A stretch of DNA of 64,000 nt, from assembly GCF_003663825.1 (NCBI RefSeq), contig NZ_RCCC01000001.1, forward strand, positions 3,170,501 to 3,234,500, written 5' to 3'. The position numbers and the translations under genes were made by a program. The notes under the pieces were generated by a model. That model saw only the letters and a list, made by a program, of their open reading frames with translations, was not told the DNA's origin and searched no databases. The stretch's first letter is position 1, and every line of letters begins with the position of its first letter. Origin of the DNA: Acidovorax sp. 106 (lineage in GTDB: Bacteria > Pseudomonadota > Gammaproteobacteria > Burkholderiales > Burkholderiaceae_C). This document shows positions 27,366 to 35,316 of the stretch, piece by piece.

Positions 27366-27635
27366 GAACCTGTTCAAAGTCTTTTTGGAGATTGCATTGG
27401 AGTGCAATCGGGATGAGTGGATGCCTCGGGTGCGCCGCATGGGCTCGTGCCCATGCAAGCAGCCGGGGCGTCCAATCGCCCGATTTCACTCCAACCCTTC
27501 GGGCAAGTGGCTTGCCGGGCGGTCTGCGTCGTTGCACCGCTTGCCAATAGCACGGGCTATTGGCTGCGCGCTGCGCCTAGCAACCCATCCCGGCCAGACA
27601 CTTGTGCAACTCCAAAAAGACTTTGAACAGGTTCT
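27365..27635. mobile_element. MITE-like element with 26-bp terminal inverted repeats
   Basis: The left end AGAACCTGTTCAAAGTCTTT (27365 onward, perfect through 27390) is exactly inverted at 27610-27635. Just inside lie a short hairpin (GATTGCA, 6-base loop, TGCAATC, 27390-27409) and a perfect one (GCCAATAGC, 4-base loop, GCTATTGGC, 27543-27564). No convincing protein-coding frame is present, and no clear target-site duplication is visible. The size and structure are those of a miniature inverted-repeat element or a structured RNA-coding repeat. It begins on the last base of the lolD stop codon. Confidence 0.85.
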
Positions 27636-27872
27636 AAAAGCTGTTGACGATCCTCTGCGAGATCGTCAATAGGCTCCTGGCCATAGGCGCTCGTGTTTAG
27701 GTGCCCGTGGCTTTGTGCCCACGGGTGTCTCTCATTTTGGGCTTGCACCAGACAACCCGGCCGTATTTCGGTTGTCTTGTTACAGAACGTGTGCAGAATG
27801 GGGCATTCTCCGTGCGCTGCCGTCAGCGCAGTGCAGTCGCCGACCAGGGCCGTCAGGAGGGAAGGGCTATCG
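27636..27872. other. Non-coding leader of the diguanylate cyclase gene
   Basis: Between the inverted-repeat element and the next gene are two hairpins: TTGACGATC with GATCGTCAA (27644-27669, perfect 9-bp stem) and CCCGTGG with CCACGGG (27704-27725). Neither is followed by a proper T-run, so termination is uncertain. AGGAGG at 27855-27860 is the ribosome-binding site of the next gene. No gene was recognised here. Confidence 0.6.
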
Positions 27873-30428
27873 ATGGAGGGTTCCTTGCCAAACCAGATCC
27901 AGGACCAGGAAGAGGCCCGGCGGCTGGCCGCTTTGCGCGACCTGCTGGTGCTGGACACTTCCCCCGAGCCTCTGTTTGATTCCATCACCCGCATGGCCGC
28001 CGAGGTGTGCGGCGCCCCCATTGCGCTGATCAGTCTGCTGGACGAGCACCGGCAATGGTTCAAGTCCAACGTGGGGTTGCCGGGGGTGACAGAGACCGCG
28101 CGCGATGTGGCGTTTTGTGCGCACGCCATCCTCACGCCCGACGTCATGGAGGTGGGTGATGCCACCCTGGACACCCGCTTTGTAAACAACCCCCTGGTCA
28201 CGGCGGAGCCCCATGTCCGTTTTTACGCCGGAGCGCCGCTGCATGCGCCTGGCGGTGAACGGGTGGGCACGTTGTGTGTGATTGACCGCCAGGCGCGGCA
28301 GTTGAGCGCGCAGCAGCGTGCGGCACTGCAATCGCTCTCACACCTGGCTGCACAGGCCCTGGCCATGCGCCGTGACTTGTTGACGCGTGCCTTCAGCGTG
28401 CGTGACGATTACGAAAAAGCGCTGGCCGACAGCGAAGCCCGTTACCGCGCCATGGTGGAGGGGCAGGGCGAGATGGTCGCGCTGTCGTGGGCCGATGGCG
28501 AAATTTTTTATGCCAACCCGGCCTATGCCAGGCTCGCGGGCATGGAGGGGCAGAGCATGGTGGGGCGCAACCTGTACGACTTTGTGAAGCCCGAAGACCG
28601 CGAGGGTTTGCGCCAGAGCTTGGTTGATGTGTTTCGTACCGGCCAGCGCTGTGAAGGCGAAGACCGCATGGCCCACACCCCTAAAGACGGTGGGGAGCGC
28701 TGGGTCTCCTGGATCAACAGCCTGCTGCACGACCCCCAGGGGCGGCCCTATCTGCACTCGGTGGGGCGGGACATTTCTGCCCAAAAAGAGGCTGCGCGTG
28801 CTTTGCGTGCCAGCGAGCAGCTGCTCGAACGCATCGGCAACGTGGCGGGTGTGGGCGGGTGGGAGCGCGATTTGGTCACCGGCCATTCGGCCTGGACGGT
28901 GCAGATGCAGCGCATCCACGAAACCGAGCCGGGCGTGGTGCCCGCCCTGCGGGATGCCCTGGATTTTTACGAGCCCCATGCCCGCCCGGTGATCCGCAGG
29001 GCGGTGGAGCGGGCCATCCAGACCGGCGAGCCGTGGGATCTGGAGCTGCCCGCCGTCACGGCCAAGGGCAAGCGCCTGTGGTTGCGCTCGTTTGGCGAGG
29101 CTGAGCGGCGTGACGGCGTGACCGTGCGCTTGGTGGGCGCGGTGCAAGACATCACCCAGCGGGTGCAGGCCGAGCGTGCGCGGCGCATGCTGTCCGACAT
29201 CATCGAGAGCACCTCCGACTTTGTGGTACAGGCCTCGGTGCAGGGTGAAATCACCTACCTCAACTCCGCTGCAAGGGCTCTGCTGGGGCTGGCGCCTGAG
29301 GTACCAGCGTCCAGCGTGCAGCTCTCCCAACTGCTGCCGCCTGACATGCTGCAACTGCATGCCGAGGTGGTGGTGCCCGAGGTGCAGCGCAACAGCCTGT
29401 GGACGGGCGAGATCATGGTGTGCGGCGCAGGCGGGCGCTTGCTGCCGGTGAGCCACATGGTGATTGGGCACCGGGATATGCAGGGCAAGCTGGAGCACTT
29501 GTCCGGGGTGATGCGCGACATCTCGCACGCCGAGCAGGCCCGCCAGGAACTGCTGCGCCAGACCAACACGCTGCGCTCGGTGACCGAGGTGGTGCCTGCA
29601 CAAGTGGCCGTGGTGGGGGCCGACTTGCGCTACCGCTTCATCAACAGCGCCTTTGAGCGCTGGCATGGCAAGCGGCGCGACGAGGTGGTGGGCCATTTGC
29701 TGCGAGAGGTGCTGGGTGAGGTCGAGCACCAGCGCAGCCTGCCCATGGTGCAGCGCGTGCTGGCGGGAGAGACAGTCACCTTTGAAAAAGACTATGTGCA
29801 TCGCACGCCAGCCAGCCACCTGTCCATCCACTACATGCCCTTGCGCACCGAGTCGGGCGAGGTCGATGGCTTTGTGGCGATGGCCCAGGACATCACCGAG
29901 CACCGCCAAGAAGCCGGGCGGCTGCTGGCCCTGTCGCAGCGCGACCCCCTTACGGGGCTGCTCAACCGTGCGGGGCTGGACGCCTACCTGCAGCGCAGTC
30001 TGGCGCATGGGGGCGGTGCCAACATGGCGCTGCTGTACATCGACCTGGACCATTTCAAGCCCGTGAACGACACCTATGGCCACCCCGTGGGGGATGAGCT
30101 GCTCAAGCTGTTTGCCCAGCGCCTGCGCTCGCTGGTGCGCCCGCGCGATGCGGTGGCCCGCCTGGGCGGCGATGAGTTTGCCGTGGTGCTGGAGCAGGTG
30201 CGCGAGCTGGACCACGCCCGCACCGTGGCCGCCAAGATCGTGGAAGCGGCCCAGGCGCCTTTCGAGCTGCAGGCCGCCACCATCTTGGTGGGCGCCAGTG
30301 TGGGGCTGGCTTTTGGCGTGGACCCTGCCCAAGGCGCCATAGACCTGATCGCCCGTGCCGACGCCAAGCTCTACCTGGCCAAGCGCAACGGGCGCGGGCG
30401 GTTCCAGGGGCCGCCTGGGGAGGCATGA
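27873..30428 (+). CDS. GAF-multi-PAS diguanylate cyclase (GGDEF)
   Basis: This 851-aa soluble protein has an N-terminal GAF domain (about 10-165), about four PAS/PAC modules (about 180-690), and a C-terminal GGDEF domain (about 700-851) with LARLGGDEFAVVLEQ, the intact active-site signature (read RLGGDEF). It should make c-di-GMP from two GTP. No membrane segment and no EAL domain is visible, so it senses a cytoplasmic cue. The ATG at 27873 has AGGAGG upstream; earlier in-frame ATGs lie in the non-coding leader. An allosteric RxxD site was not obvious near DPLTGLLNRAG. Confidence 0.93.
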   Translation: MEGSLPNQIQDQEEARRLAALRDLLVLDTSPEPLFDSITRMAAEVCGAPIALISLLDEHRQWFKSNVGLPGVTETARDVAFCAHAILTPDVMEVGDATLDTRFVNNPLVTAEPHVRFYAGAPLHAPGGERVGTLCVIDRQARQLSAQQRAALQSLSHLAAQALAMRRDLLTRAFSVRDDYEKALADSEARYRAMVEGQGEMVALSWADGEIFYANPAYARLAGMEGQSMVGRNLYDFVKPEDREGLRQSLVDVFRTGQRCEGEDRMAHTPKDGGERWVSWINSLLHDPQGRPYLHSVGRDISAQKEAARALRASEQLLERIGNVAGVGGWERDLVTGHSAWTVQMQRIHETEPGVVPALRDALDFYEPHARPVIRRAVERAIQTGEPWDLELPAVTAKGKRLWLRSFGEAERRDGVTVRLVGAVQDITQRVQAERARRMLSDIIESTSDFVVQASVQGEITYLNSAARALLGLAPEVPASSVQLSQLLPPDMLQLHAEVVVPEVQRNSLWTGEIMVCGAGGRLLPVSHMVIGHRDMQGKLEHLSGVMRDISHAEQARQELLRQTNTLRSVTEVVPAQVAVVGADLRYRFINSAFERWHGKRRDEVVGHLLREVLGEVEHQRSLPMVQRVLAGETVTFEKDYVHRTPASHLSIHYMPLRTESGEVDGFVAMAQDITEHRQEAGRLLALSQRDPLTGLLNRAGLDAYLQRSLAHGGGANMALLYIDLDHFKPVNDTYGHPVGDELLKLFAQRLRSLVRPRDAVARLGGDEFAVVLEQVRELDHARTVAAKIVEAAQAPFELQAATILVGASVGLAFGVDPAQGAIDLIARADAKLYLAKRNGRGRFQGPPGEA

Positions 30429-30452
30429 GCGCCCTTGGGGCATCATGCCGCC

Positions 30453-31289
30453 ATGACTTTCTGGATAGACACCCACGCCCACTTGGACGCCCCCGAACTG
30501 GCGAACGATGTAGACGCCGTGCGCCAACACGCCGCGCAAGCCGGGGTGGCGCACTGCGTGCTGCCCTCCGTGGAGCGCAGCAACTGGGACACCGTGCGCC
30601 TGCTGGCCCACCGGCATGGTGACAGCTACGCCCTGGGCATCCACCCCCTGTACACCGGCCGCGCGCAGGATGAAGACCTGCAGCACCTGGCCGACGCCCT
30701 GCAGCAGCACCGCAGCGACCCGCGCCTGGTGGCGGTGGGCGAGATCGGGCTCGACTTTTTTGTGCCGGGGCTGGACAACGCGCGCCAGCAGCGCTTTTAC
30801 CGCGCGCAGCTGGTGCTTGCGCGGCAGCTGGATCTGCCGGTGATTTTGCATGTGCGCCGCTCGGCAGACCTGCTGCTCAAGGCGCTGCGCGAGGTGAATG
30901 TGCGCGGCGGCATCGCACACGCCTTCAATGGCAGTCTGCAGCAGGCGCAGGCTTTCATTGCCCTGGGCTTCAAGCTGGGGTTTGGCGGCGCCGTGACGTA
31001 CGACCGGGCACTGCAACTGCGCCGCTTGGCGGCCGAATTGCCCCTGGACAGCTTGGTGATGGAGACCGACGCCCCCGACATCCCGCCCCACTGGCTGTAC
31101 ACCACCGCTGCGCAGCGCGCGCAGGGCCAGGCCCAAGGGCGCAACACCCCCGCCGAGCTGCCCCGCATTGCGCAGGTGGTGGCCCAGCTGCGTGGCATGG
31201 CGCTGCCAGAGCTGGCGCAGGCCACCACCGCCAACGCCTGTGCGGCTTTGCCGGGCATTTCTCCACTTTTGAATAAAAATGGGATGTAG
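30453..31289 (+). CDS. TatD-family metal-dependent hydrolase (DNase)
   Basis: This 278-aa TIM-barrel hydrolase has the metal motifs DTHAHLD, VGEIGLDFF, VILHVRRSAD, GIAHAFNGS and METDAPDIPP. Characterised TatD proteins are 3'-5' DNases or RNases in DNA repair; other family members are generic hydrolases. It starts 25 bp after the cyclase. The last residues (LLNKNGM) and the stop run into a dispersed palindromic repeat. Confidence 0.92.
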   Translation: MTFWIDTHAHLDAPELANDVDAVRQHAAQAGVAHCVLPSVERSNWDTVRLLAHRHGDSYALGIHPLYTGRAQDEDLQHLADALQQHRSDPRLVAVGEIGLDFFVPGLDNARQQRFYRAQLVLARQLDLPVILHVRRSADLLLKALREVNVRGGIAHAFNGSLQQAQAFIALGFKLGFGGAVTYDRALQLRRLAAELPLDSLVMETDAPDIPPHWLYTTAAQRAQGQAQGRNTPAELPRIAQVVAQLRGMALPELAQATTANACAALPGISPLLNKNGM

Positions 31290-31337
31290 CGCTTTATCTA
31301 TAAGCGCTGGAAGCTATGAATTTAATAGCGTTTTGGG
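31282..31337. repeat. AGCGCT palindromic repeat, copy f
   Basis: TAGCGCTTTATCTATAAGCG forms the centre, followed by CTGGAAGCTATGAATTT and AATAGCGTTTTGG, which closely match copy c at 15.2 kb. The first bases carry the tatD stop codon. Confidence 0.85.
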
Positions 31338-31380
31338 GTGGTGTCAGCGAGATACATTCCAGATACGTGAGCGCATCACA

Positions 31381-32010
31381 ATGCCGAGCATGAAAACGAT
31401 GGAGGGCGGTGCGCCCGTGACAGCCCCCAATTCCCTGACCGCCCACACCGCCGCCCCACCGTTGGCAGCCCCTGGCGCGCCCACCCGGCTGGTGGGCTTG
31501 CCGCCGGTGGTGTCGGCCCGCACGGTGGTGCTGGTGCTGGGCAGTTTTCCGGGGGCGGCGTCGCTCAAGGCGCAGCAGTATTACGGCCACCCGCAAAACC
31601 ACTTTTGGCGCATTTTGCAAAGCCTGTGGCCCCAGTACCCGCTGCCGCCTGCAGGGCCGCAGCACTATGCCCAGCGCTGTGCCTGGCTGCTGGAGCGCCG
31701 CCTGGGCGTGTGGGATGTGTACGCGAGCTGCGAGCGCGAGGGCAGCCTAGACACCAGCATCCGCCGCGCGGTGGTCAATGATTTTGTGCAGTTGCTGCGC
31801 GAATGCCCCGCGCTGCGCGCCATCGCCCACAATGGCGGGGAAAGCTTCAAGCACAGTGCGGCGGTGCGCCAGCAGTGGGCAGGTGTGCATGCCGATGCCC
31901 AGGTGCAGTCGGCCCTTCTGCCCTCTACCAGCCCTGCCAACGCCTCTTGGAGCTTTGAACGTAAACAGACCGCGTGGGCCCAGTTGATGGCCGCGCACGG
32001 ATTGCTTTGA
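31381..32010 (+). CDS. DNA-deoxyinosine (hypoxanthine) glycosylase, UDG superfamily
   Basis: This protein of about 209 aa carries VLGSFPGAASLKAQQYYGHPQN... in the pattern of family 6 (HDG) uracil-DNA-glycosylase relatives, plus HFWRILQSLWP, IAHNGGESFKHS and LLPSTSPANASWSFE (motif 2 region). HDG removes hypoxanthine produced by adenine deamination. The start is uncertain: 31381 is the first ATG after the repeat region, but 31390 and 31399 are also possible, and the ribosome-binding site is weak. It ends four bases before the next gene. Confidence 0.85.
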   Translation: MPSMKTMEGGAPVTAPNSLTAHTAAPPLAAPGAPTRLVGLPPVVSARTVVLVLGSFPGAASLKAQQYYGHPQNHFWRILQSLWPQYPLPPAGPQHYAQRCAWLLERRLGVWDVYASCEREGSLDTSIRRAVVNDFVQLLRECPALRAIAHNGGESFKHSAAVRQQWAGVHADAQVQSALLPSTSPANASWSFERKQTAWAQLMAAHGLL

Positions 32011-32014
32011 ACCC

Positions 32015-32779
32015 ATGACCCGCAAAAAAAATACCCTCCCTGAGCTGCCGGAAGTCAGCGTCTCCGACGATGGCGAAGTGCGCCACCTGCACCTGGGTAC
32101 GCCCTGGATCCAGGGCTCTATGCGCGTGGACGACCCCTTTGTGCTGGAGCTGGAATACGTGCAGCGCATGATGGCCTGGCTGCTGTTTGTCGAGCCCACC
32201 TCCGTCACCAAGCGCCACGCTATGCAGCTGGGGCTGGGGGCCGGGGCCATCACCAAGTTCTGCCACAAAAAGTTGCGCCTGTGCGCCACTGCCATCGAGC
32301 TGAACCCGCAGGTGCTGGCTGTGTGCCGCCAGTGGTTCAAGCTGCCGCCCGATGGCGCCAAGCTGCGCGTGGTGCTGGCCGATGCGGCCGAGGAAATCAA
32401 GAACCCCATGTGGCTGGGCACGGTGGATGCGCTGGCGGTGGACCTGTACGACCACGAGGCCGCAGCCCCGGTGCTCGACAGCCCCGACTTTTACGCCGAC
32501 TGCCGAGCGCTGCTGTCCGACGATGGCTGCATGACGGTGAACCTGTTTGGCCGCTCGTCGAGCTATGAGCGCAGCCTTAAAAGCATGGCCAGCGCGTTTG
32601 GCGAAGACGCGCTGTGGGCCTTCAAGCCCACCCGAGAGGGCAACACCGTGGTGCTGGCGCAGCGCACCCCCTCGCGCCCCAAGCGCGCAGATCTCATGGC
32701 CCGTGCTGAGGTGGTGCAAGAGCGCTGGGGCCTGCCCGCCACCAAGTGGGTGCGGGTGTTCAAGCCCGTTTCGGCATAG
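32015..32779 (+). CDS. Spermidine synthase-like methyltransferase-fold protein
   Basis: This 254-aa Rossmann-fold protein resembles the spermine/spermidine synthase family: MQLGLGAGAITKFCHKKLR (cofactor loop), ATAIELNPQVLAVCRQWF, and VDALAVDLYDHEAAAP. The first half of SpeE is reduced, and its specific polyamine-binding residues could not be confirmed, so substrate is unknown. It follows the glycosylase gene by four bases and is probably co-transcribed. Confidence 0.82.
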   Translation: MTRKKNTLPELPEVSVSDDGEVRHLHLGTPWIQGSMRVDDPFVLELEYVQRMMAWLLFVEPTSVTKRHAMQLGLGAGAITKFCHKKLRLCATAIELNPQVLAVCRQWFKLPPDGAKLRVVLADAAEEIKNPMWLGTVDALAVDLYDHEAAAPVLDSPDFYADCRALLSDDGCMTVNLFGRSSSYERSLKSMASAFGEDALWAFKPTREGNTVVLAQRTPSRPKRADLMARAEVVQERWGLPATKWVRVFKPVSA

Positions 32780-32828
32780 CGGGCTGGATGGGGCTGGTGG
32801 TCCCTGGGCCTTTTTGATTTTTCAGATT

Positions 32829-32872
32829 TTCTTTCGGTCTCTTCTGGTCCCTTTCGGTCTTTTCTAGGTTTT
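32829..32872 (+). repeat. Phased 10-bp pyrimidine-rich repeats upstream of gspE
   Basis: Four consecutive 10-bp units, CTTTCGGTCT, CTTCTGGTCC, CTTTCGGTCT and TTTCTAGGTT (32831-32870), end just before the gspE start. The period equals one helical turn. Function is unknown; protein binding or a leader-RNA role are both possible. Confidence 0.7.
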
Positions 32873-32876
32873 TGCC

Positions 32877-34670
32877 ATGTCCCCTCACACAGCGACCGCT
32901 GCACGTACCTCTGCCCCTTCTTTTTCAGGCCCGCTGGTCTGGCGCAAGGTGGTGGACTGGCTGAGTGCGGATGGAGTGATCTCTGCCGAAGAAGCGCAGC
33001 GCACCATTGCACGCTGCTCGCAGGCCGAGAGTGCGCAAAACCCGCTGGTTCGCCTGGCCAACGTGGCGATGGCCCGTGCCAGTGACGGAAGGCCTCTCGA
33101 TATTGAGGCACTGACCGAATACCTGGCCAAGCGCGCGGGCCTGCCTTACCTGCGCATTGACCCGCTGAAGGTGGATGTGGGCCGCGTGGCCGACACCATG
33201 AGTGCCTCTTACGCCGAGCGCCACAAGGTGCTGCCCGTGCAGGTGACCCCCAAGGAGGTGGTGGTGGCCACTGCCGAGCCCTTCATCACCGATTGGGTGA
33301 GTGAGGTGGAGCGCCAGTCGCGCCGCACGGTGCGCCGCGTGGTGGCCAACCCGCAAGACATCCACCGCTTCACGGCCGAGTTTTTTGCGCTCGCCAAGTC
33401 CGTGCGTTCTGCCCAAAAGGCAGGCGGCGCCAATGCGGGCAGCAGCTTTGAGCAGTTGGTGGAGCTGGGCAAGACCAACAAGCAGCTCGATGCCAATGAC
33501 CAGGGCGTGGTCAAGGTGGTGGACTGGCTGTGGCAGTACGCCTTTGACCAGCGCGCCAGCGACATCCACCTGGAACCTCGGCGCGAGCAGGGCGTGATCC
33601 GGTTTCGCATTGACGGCGTGCTGCACCCTGTCTACCAGATGCCCATGGGCGTTCACAACGCCATGGTCTCGCGCATCAAGCTGCTGGGCCGTATTGACGT
33701 GGTGGAAAAGCGCCGCCCACAGGACGGCCGCATCAAGACCCGCAACCCGCGCGGTGAAGAGGTGGAAATGCGCTTGTCCACGCTACCTACGGCGTTTGGC
33801 GAGAAGATGGTGATGCGGATTTTTGACCCCGACAACGCCGTGAAAGACCTGGATGCGCTGGGCTTTTCGCTGCACGATGCGCAGCGCTGGGAGCAGCTCG
33901 TCAAGCGCCCGCACGGCATCATTTTGGTGACGGGGCCGACGGGCTCGGGCAAGACGACCACGCTGTACTCCACGCTCAAGCGCGTGGCCACCGAAGAAGT
34001 CAATGTGAGCACGGTGGAAGACCCGATCGAAATGATCGAGCCCAGCTTCAACCAGACGCAGGTACAGCCCCAGCTCGACTTCAATTTTGCCGAGGGGCTG
34101 CGCGCCCTGATGCGGCAGGACCCCGACATCATCATGGTGGGCGAAATCCGCGATCTGGAGACTGCCGAGATGGCGATCCAGGCCGCGCTGACGGGGCACT
34201 TGGTGTTCTCGACCCTGCACACCAACGACGCTCCGAGTGCCATCACGCGGATGATGGAGCTGGGTGTGCCCTCCTACCTCATCAATGCCACGCTGCTGGG
34301 CGTGCTGGCCCAGCGGTTGGTGCGCACCTTTTGCAAGCACTGCAAGCAGCCTGACGAGGCGGCCCAGCGCGAGACGCTGGCTGAGGTGGTCAAACCCTGG
34401 AAGCTCAATGGTGCCTATCAGCCCTACAAAGCCGTGGGCTGCGTGGACTGCCGCATGACGGGCTTTCAGGGCCGCATGGGGCTGTATGAGCTGCTCACGG
34501 TGACGGAGACGCTCAAGGACAAGATCAACCAGGCGCCGTCCATTGAAGCGCTGCGCCGCCAGGCGGTGCAAGACGGCATGCGCCCGCTGCGCCTGGCAGG
34601 GGCACTGCGCGTGGCCGAGGGCGTGACTTCGCTGGACGAGGTGATCGCGGCCACGCCGCCGCTCGAATAG
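32877..34670 (+). CDS. GspE/PulE-family secretion or pilus ATPase
   Basis: The 597-aa ATPase has an N-terminal MshEN/GspE-N region (about 60-190), Walker A GPTGSGKTTT, an Asp box (VEDPIE), Walker B in DPDIIMVGEIRD, the His box GHLVFSTLHTNDAPS, and a four-Cys zinc motif (CKHC ... CVDC). It belongs to the family that powers type II secretion and type IV pilus assembly. No other gsp or pil genes are adjacent, so its system is unknown. The start MSPHTATAARTSAPSFS follows the phased repeats directly. Confidence 0.92.
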   Translation: MSPHTATAARTSAPSFSGPLVWRKVVDWLSADGVISAEEAQRTIARCSQAESAQNPLVRLANVAMARASDGRPLDIEALTEYLAKRAGLPYLRIDPLKVDVGRVADTMSASYAERHKVLPVQVTPKEVVVATAEPFITDWVSEVERQSRRTVRRVVANPQDIHRFTAEFFALAKSVRSAQKAGGANAGSSFEQLVELGKTNKQLDANDQGVVKVVDWLWQYAFDQRASDIHLEPRREQGVIRFRIDGVLHPVYQMPMGVHNAMVSRIKLLGRIDVVEKRRPQDGRIKTRNPRGEEVEMRLSTLPTAFGEKMVMRIFDPDNAVKDLDALGFSLHDAQRWEQLVKRPHGIILVTGPTGSGKTTTLYSTLKRVATEEVNVSTVEDPIEMIEPSFNQTQVQPQLDFNFAEGLRALMRQDPDIIMVGEIRDLETAEMAIQAALTGHLVFSTLHTNDAPSAITRMMELGVPSYLINATLLGVLAQRLVRTFCKHCKQPDEAAQRETLAEVVKPWKLNGAYQPYKAVGCVDCRMTGFQGRMGLYELLTVTETLKDKINQAPSIEALRRQAVQDGMRPLRLAGALRVAEGVTSLDEVIAATPPLE

Positions 34671-34812
34671 AGCGTTGCAAGGATCGGGGTTTTCCCGGGG
34701 TGCGTCTCCTCTCTCATAGGGGCGTTACCGAATGTAGGTGGAATCCACATCGAGTCGCTGGACCTGGGCCACCACAATCGGCCGATCCGAATTTCCTGAA
34801 GGGGACACACTC

Positions 34813-35301
34813 GTGAATATCAAGAGTCAGAAAGACTTTTTTTCCGGCCTCATGTTTATGGGCATCGGGACTGCATTTGCGTGGGGAGCAACCACGTACA
34901 ACATTGGCACAGGTGCTCGCATGGGCCCCGGTTACTTTCCGCTGATTCTGGGGATCTTGCTGGCCGTCATCGGCTTGGTGATCACCTTCAAGGCAACGAC
35001 CGTACAGACGGCCGATGGTGACAAGATCGGCAAGTGGGCTTGGAAGCCGCTGTTCTTCATCCTGGCGGCCAACTTCACCTTCGGCATTTTGCTGGGCGGC
35101 CTGCCCAGCATCGGTGTCCCAGCCATGGGCCTGATCGTTGGCATTTACGCCTTGACGTTCATTGCCAGTCTGGCGGGCAGTGAGTTCAAAGCCAAGTCCG
35201 TGTTTGTGCTGGCCACCATCTTGGCCGCTGGCAGCTATGTGGCTTTCGTGTGGGCGCTGAAGTTGCAGTTCCCGGTGTGGCCCAGTTTCATCTCCGGTTA
35301 A
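34813..35301 (+). CDS. tctB: Tripartite tricarboxylate transporter small membrane protein TctB
   Basis: This 162-aa four-helix membrane protein starts MNIKSQKDFFSGLMFMGIGT from a GTG at 34813, with AGGGGA about a dozen bases upstream. The pattern GAxxxMGPGYFPLILG (GARMGPGYFPLIL) is typical of TctB. It is followed 15 bp later by tctA. The binding protein gene tctC is not adjacent; the extracytoplasmic partner is probably encoded elsewhere, as is usual in Comamonadaceae with many Bug proteins. Confidence 0.9.
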   Translation: MNIKSQKDFFSGLMFMGIGTAFAWGATTYNIGTGARMGPGYFPLILGILLAVIGLVITFKATTVQTADGDKIGKWAWKPLFFILAANFTFGILLGGLPSIGVPAMGLIVGIYALTFIASLAGSEFKAKSVFVLATILAAGSYVAFVWALKLQFPVWPSFISG

Positions 35302-35316
35302 TGCAGGTACCCCACC

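Noticed and set aside
27366-27672. Short open frames within the inverted-repeat element
   Set aside because: They cross palindromes, have no ribosome-binding site, and do not resemble transposases.
28338-31136. Long open frame on the minus strand opposite the diguanylate cyclase and tatD
   Set aside because: It mirrors codon structure of the plus-strand genes in GC-rich DNA, has no recognisable domain and is rich in His, Gln and Arg as antisense frames are.
34680-34740. Terminator between gspE and tctB
   Set aside because: Only a 4-5 bp CGGG/CCCG pairing is seen, too weak to call.
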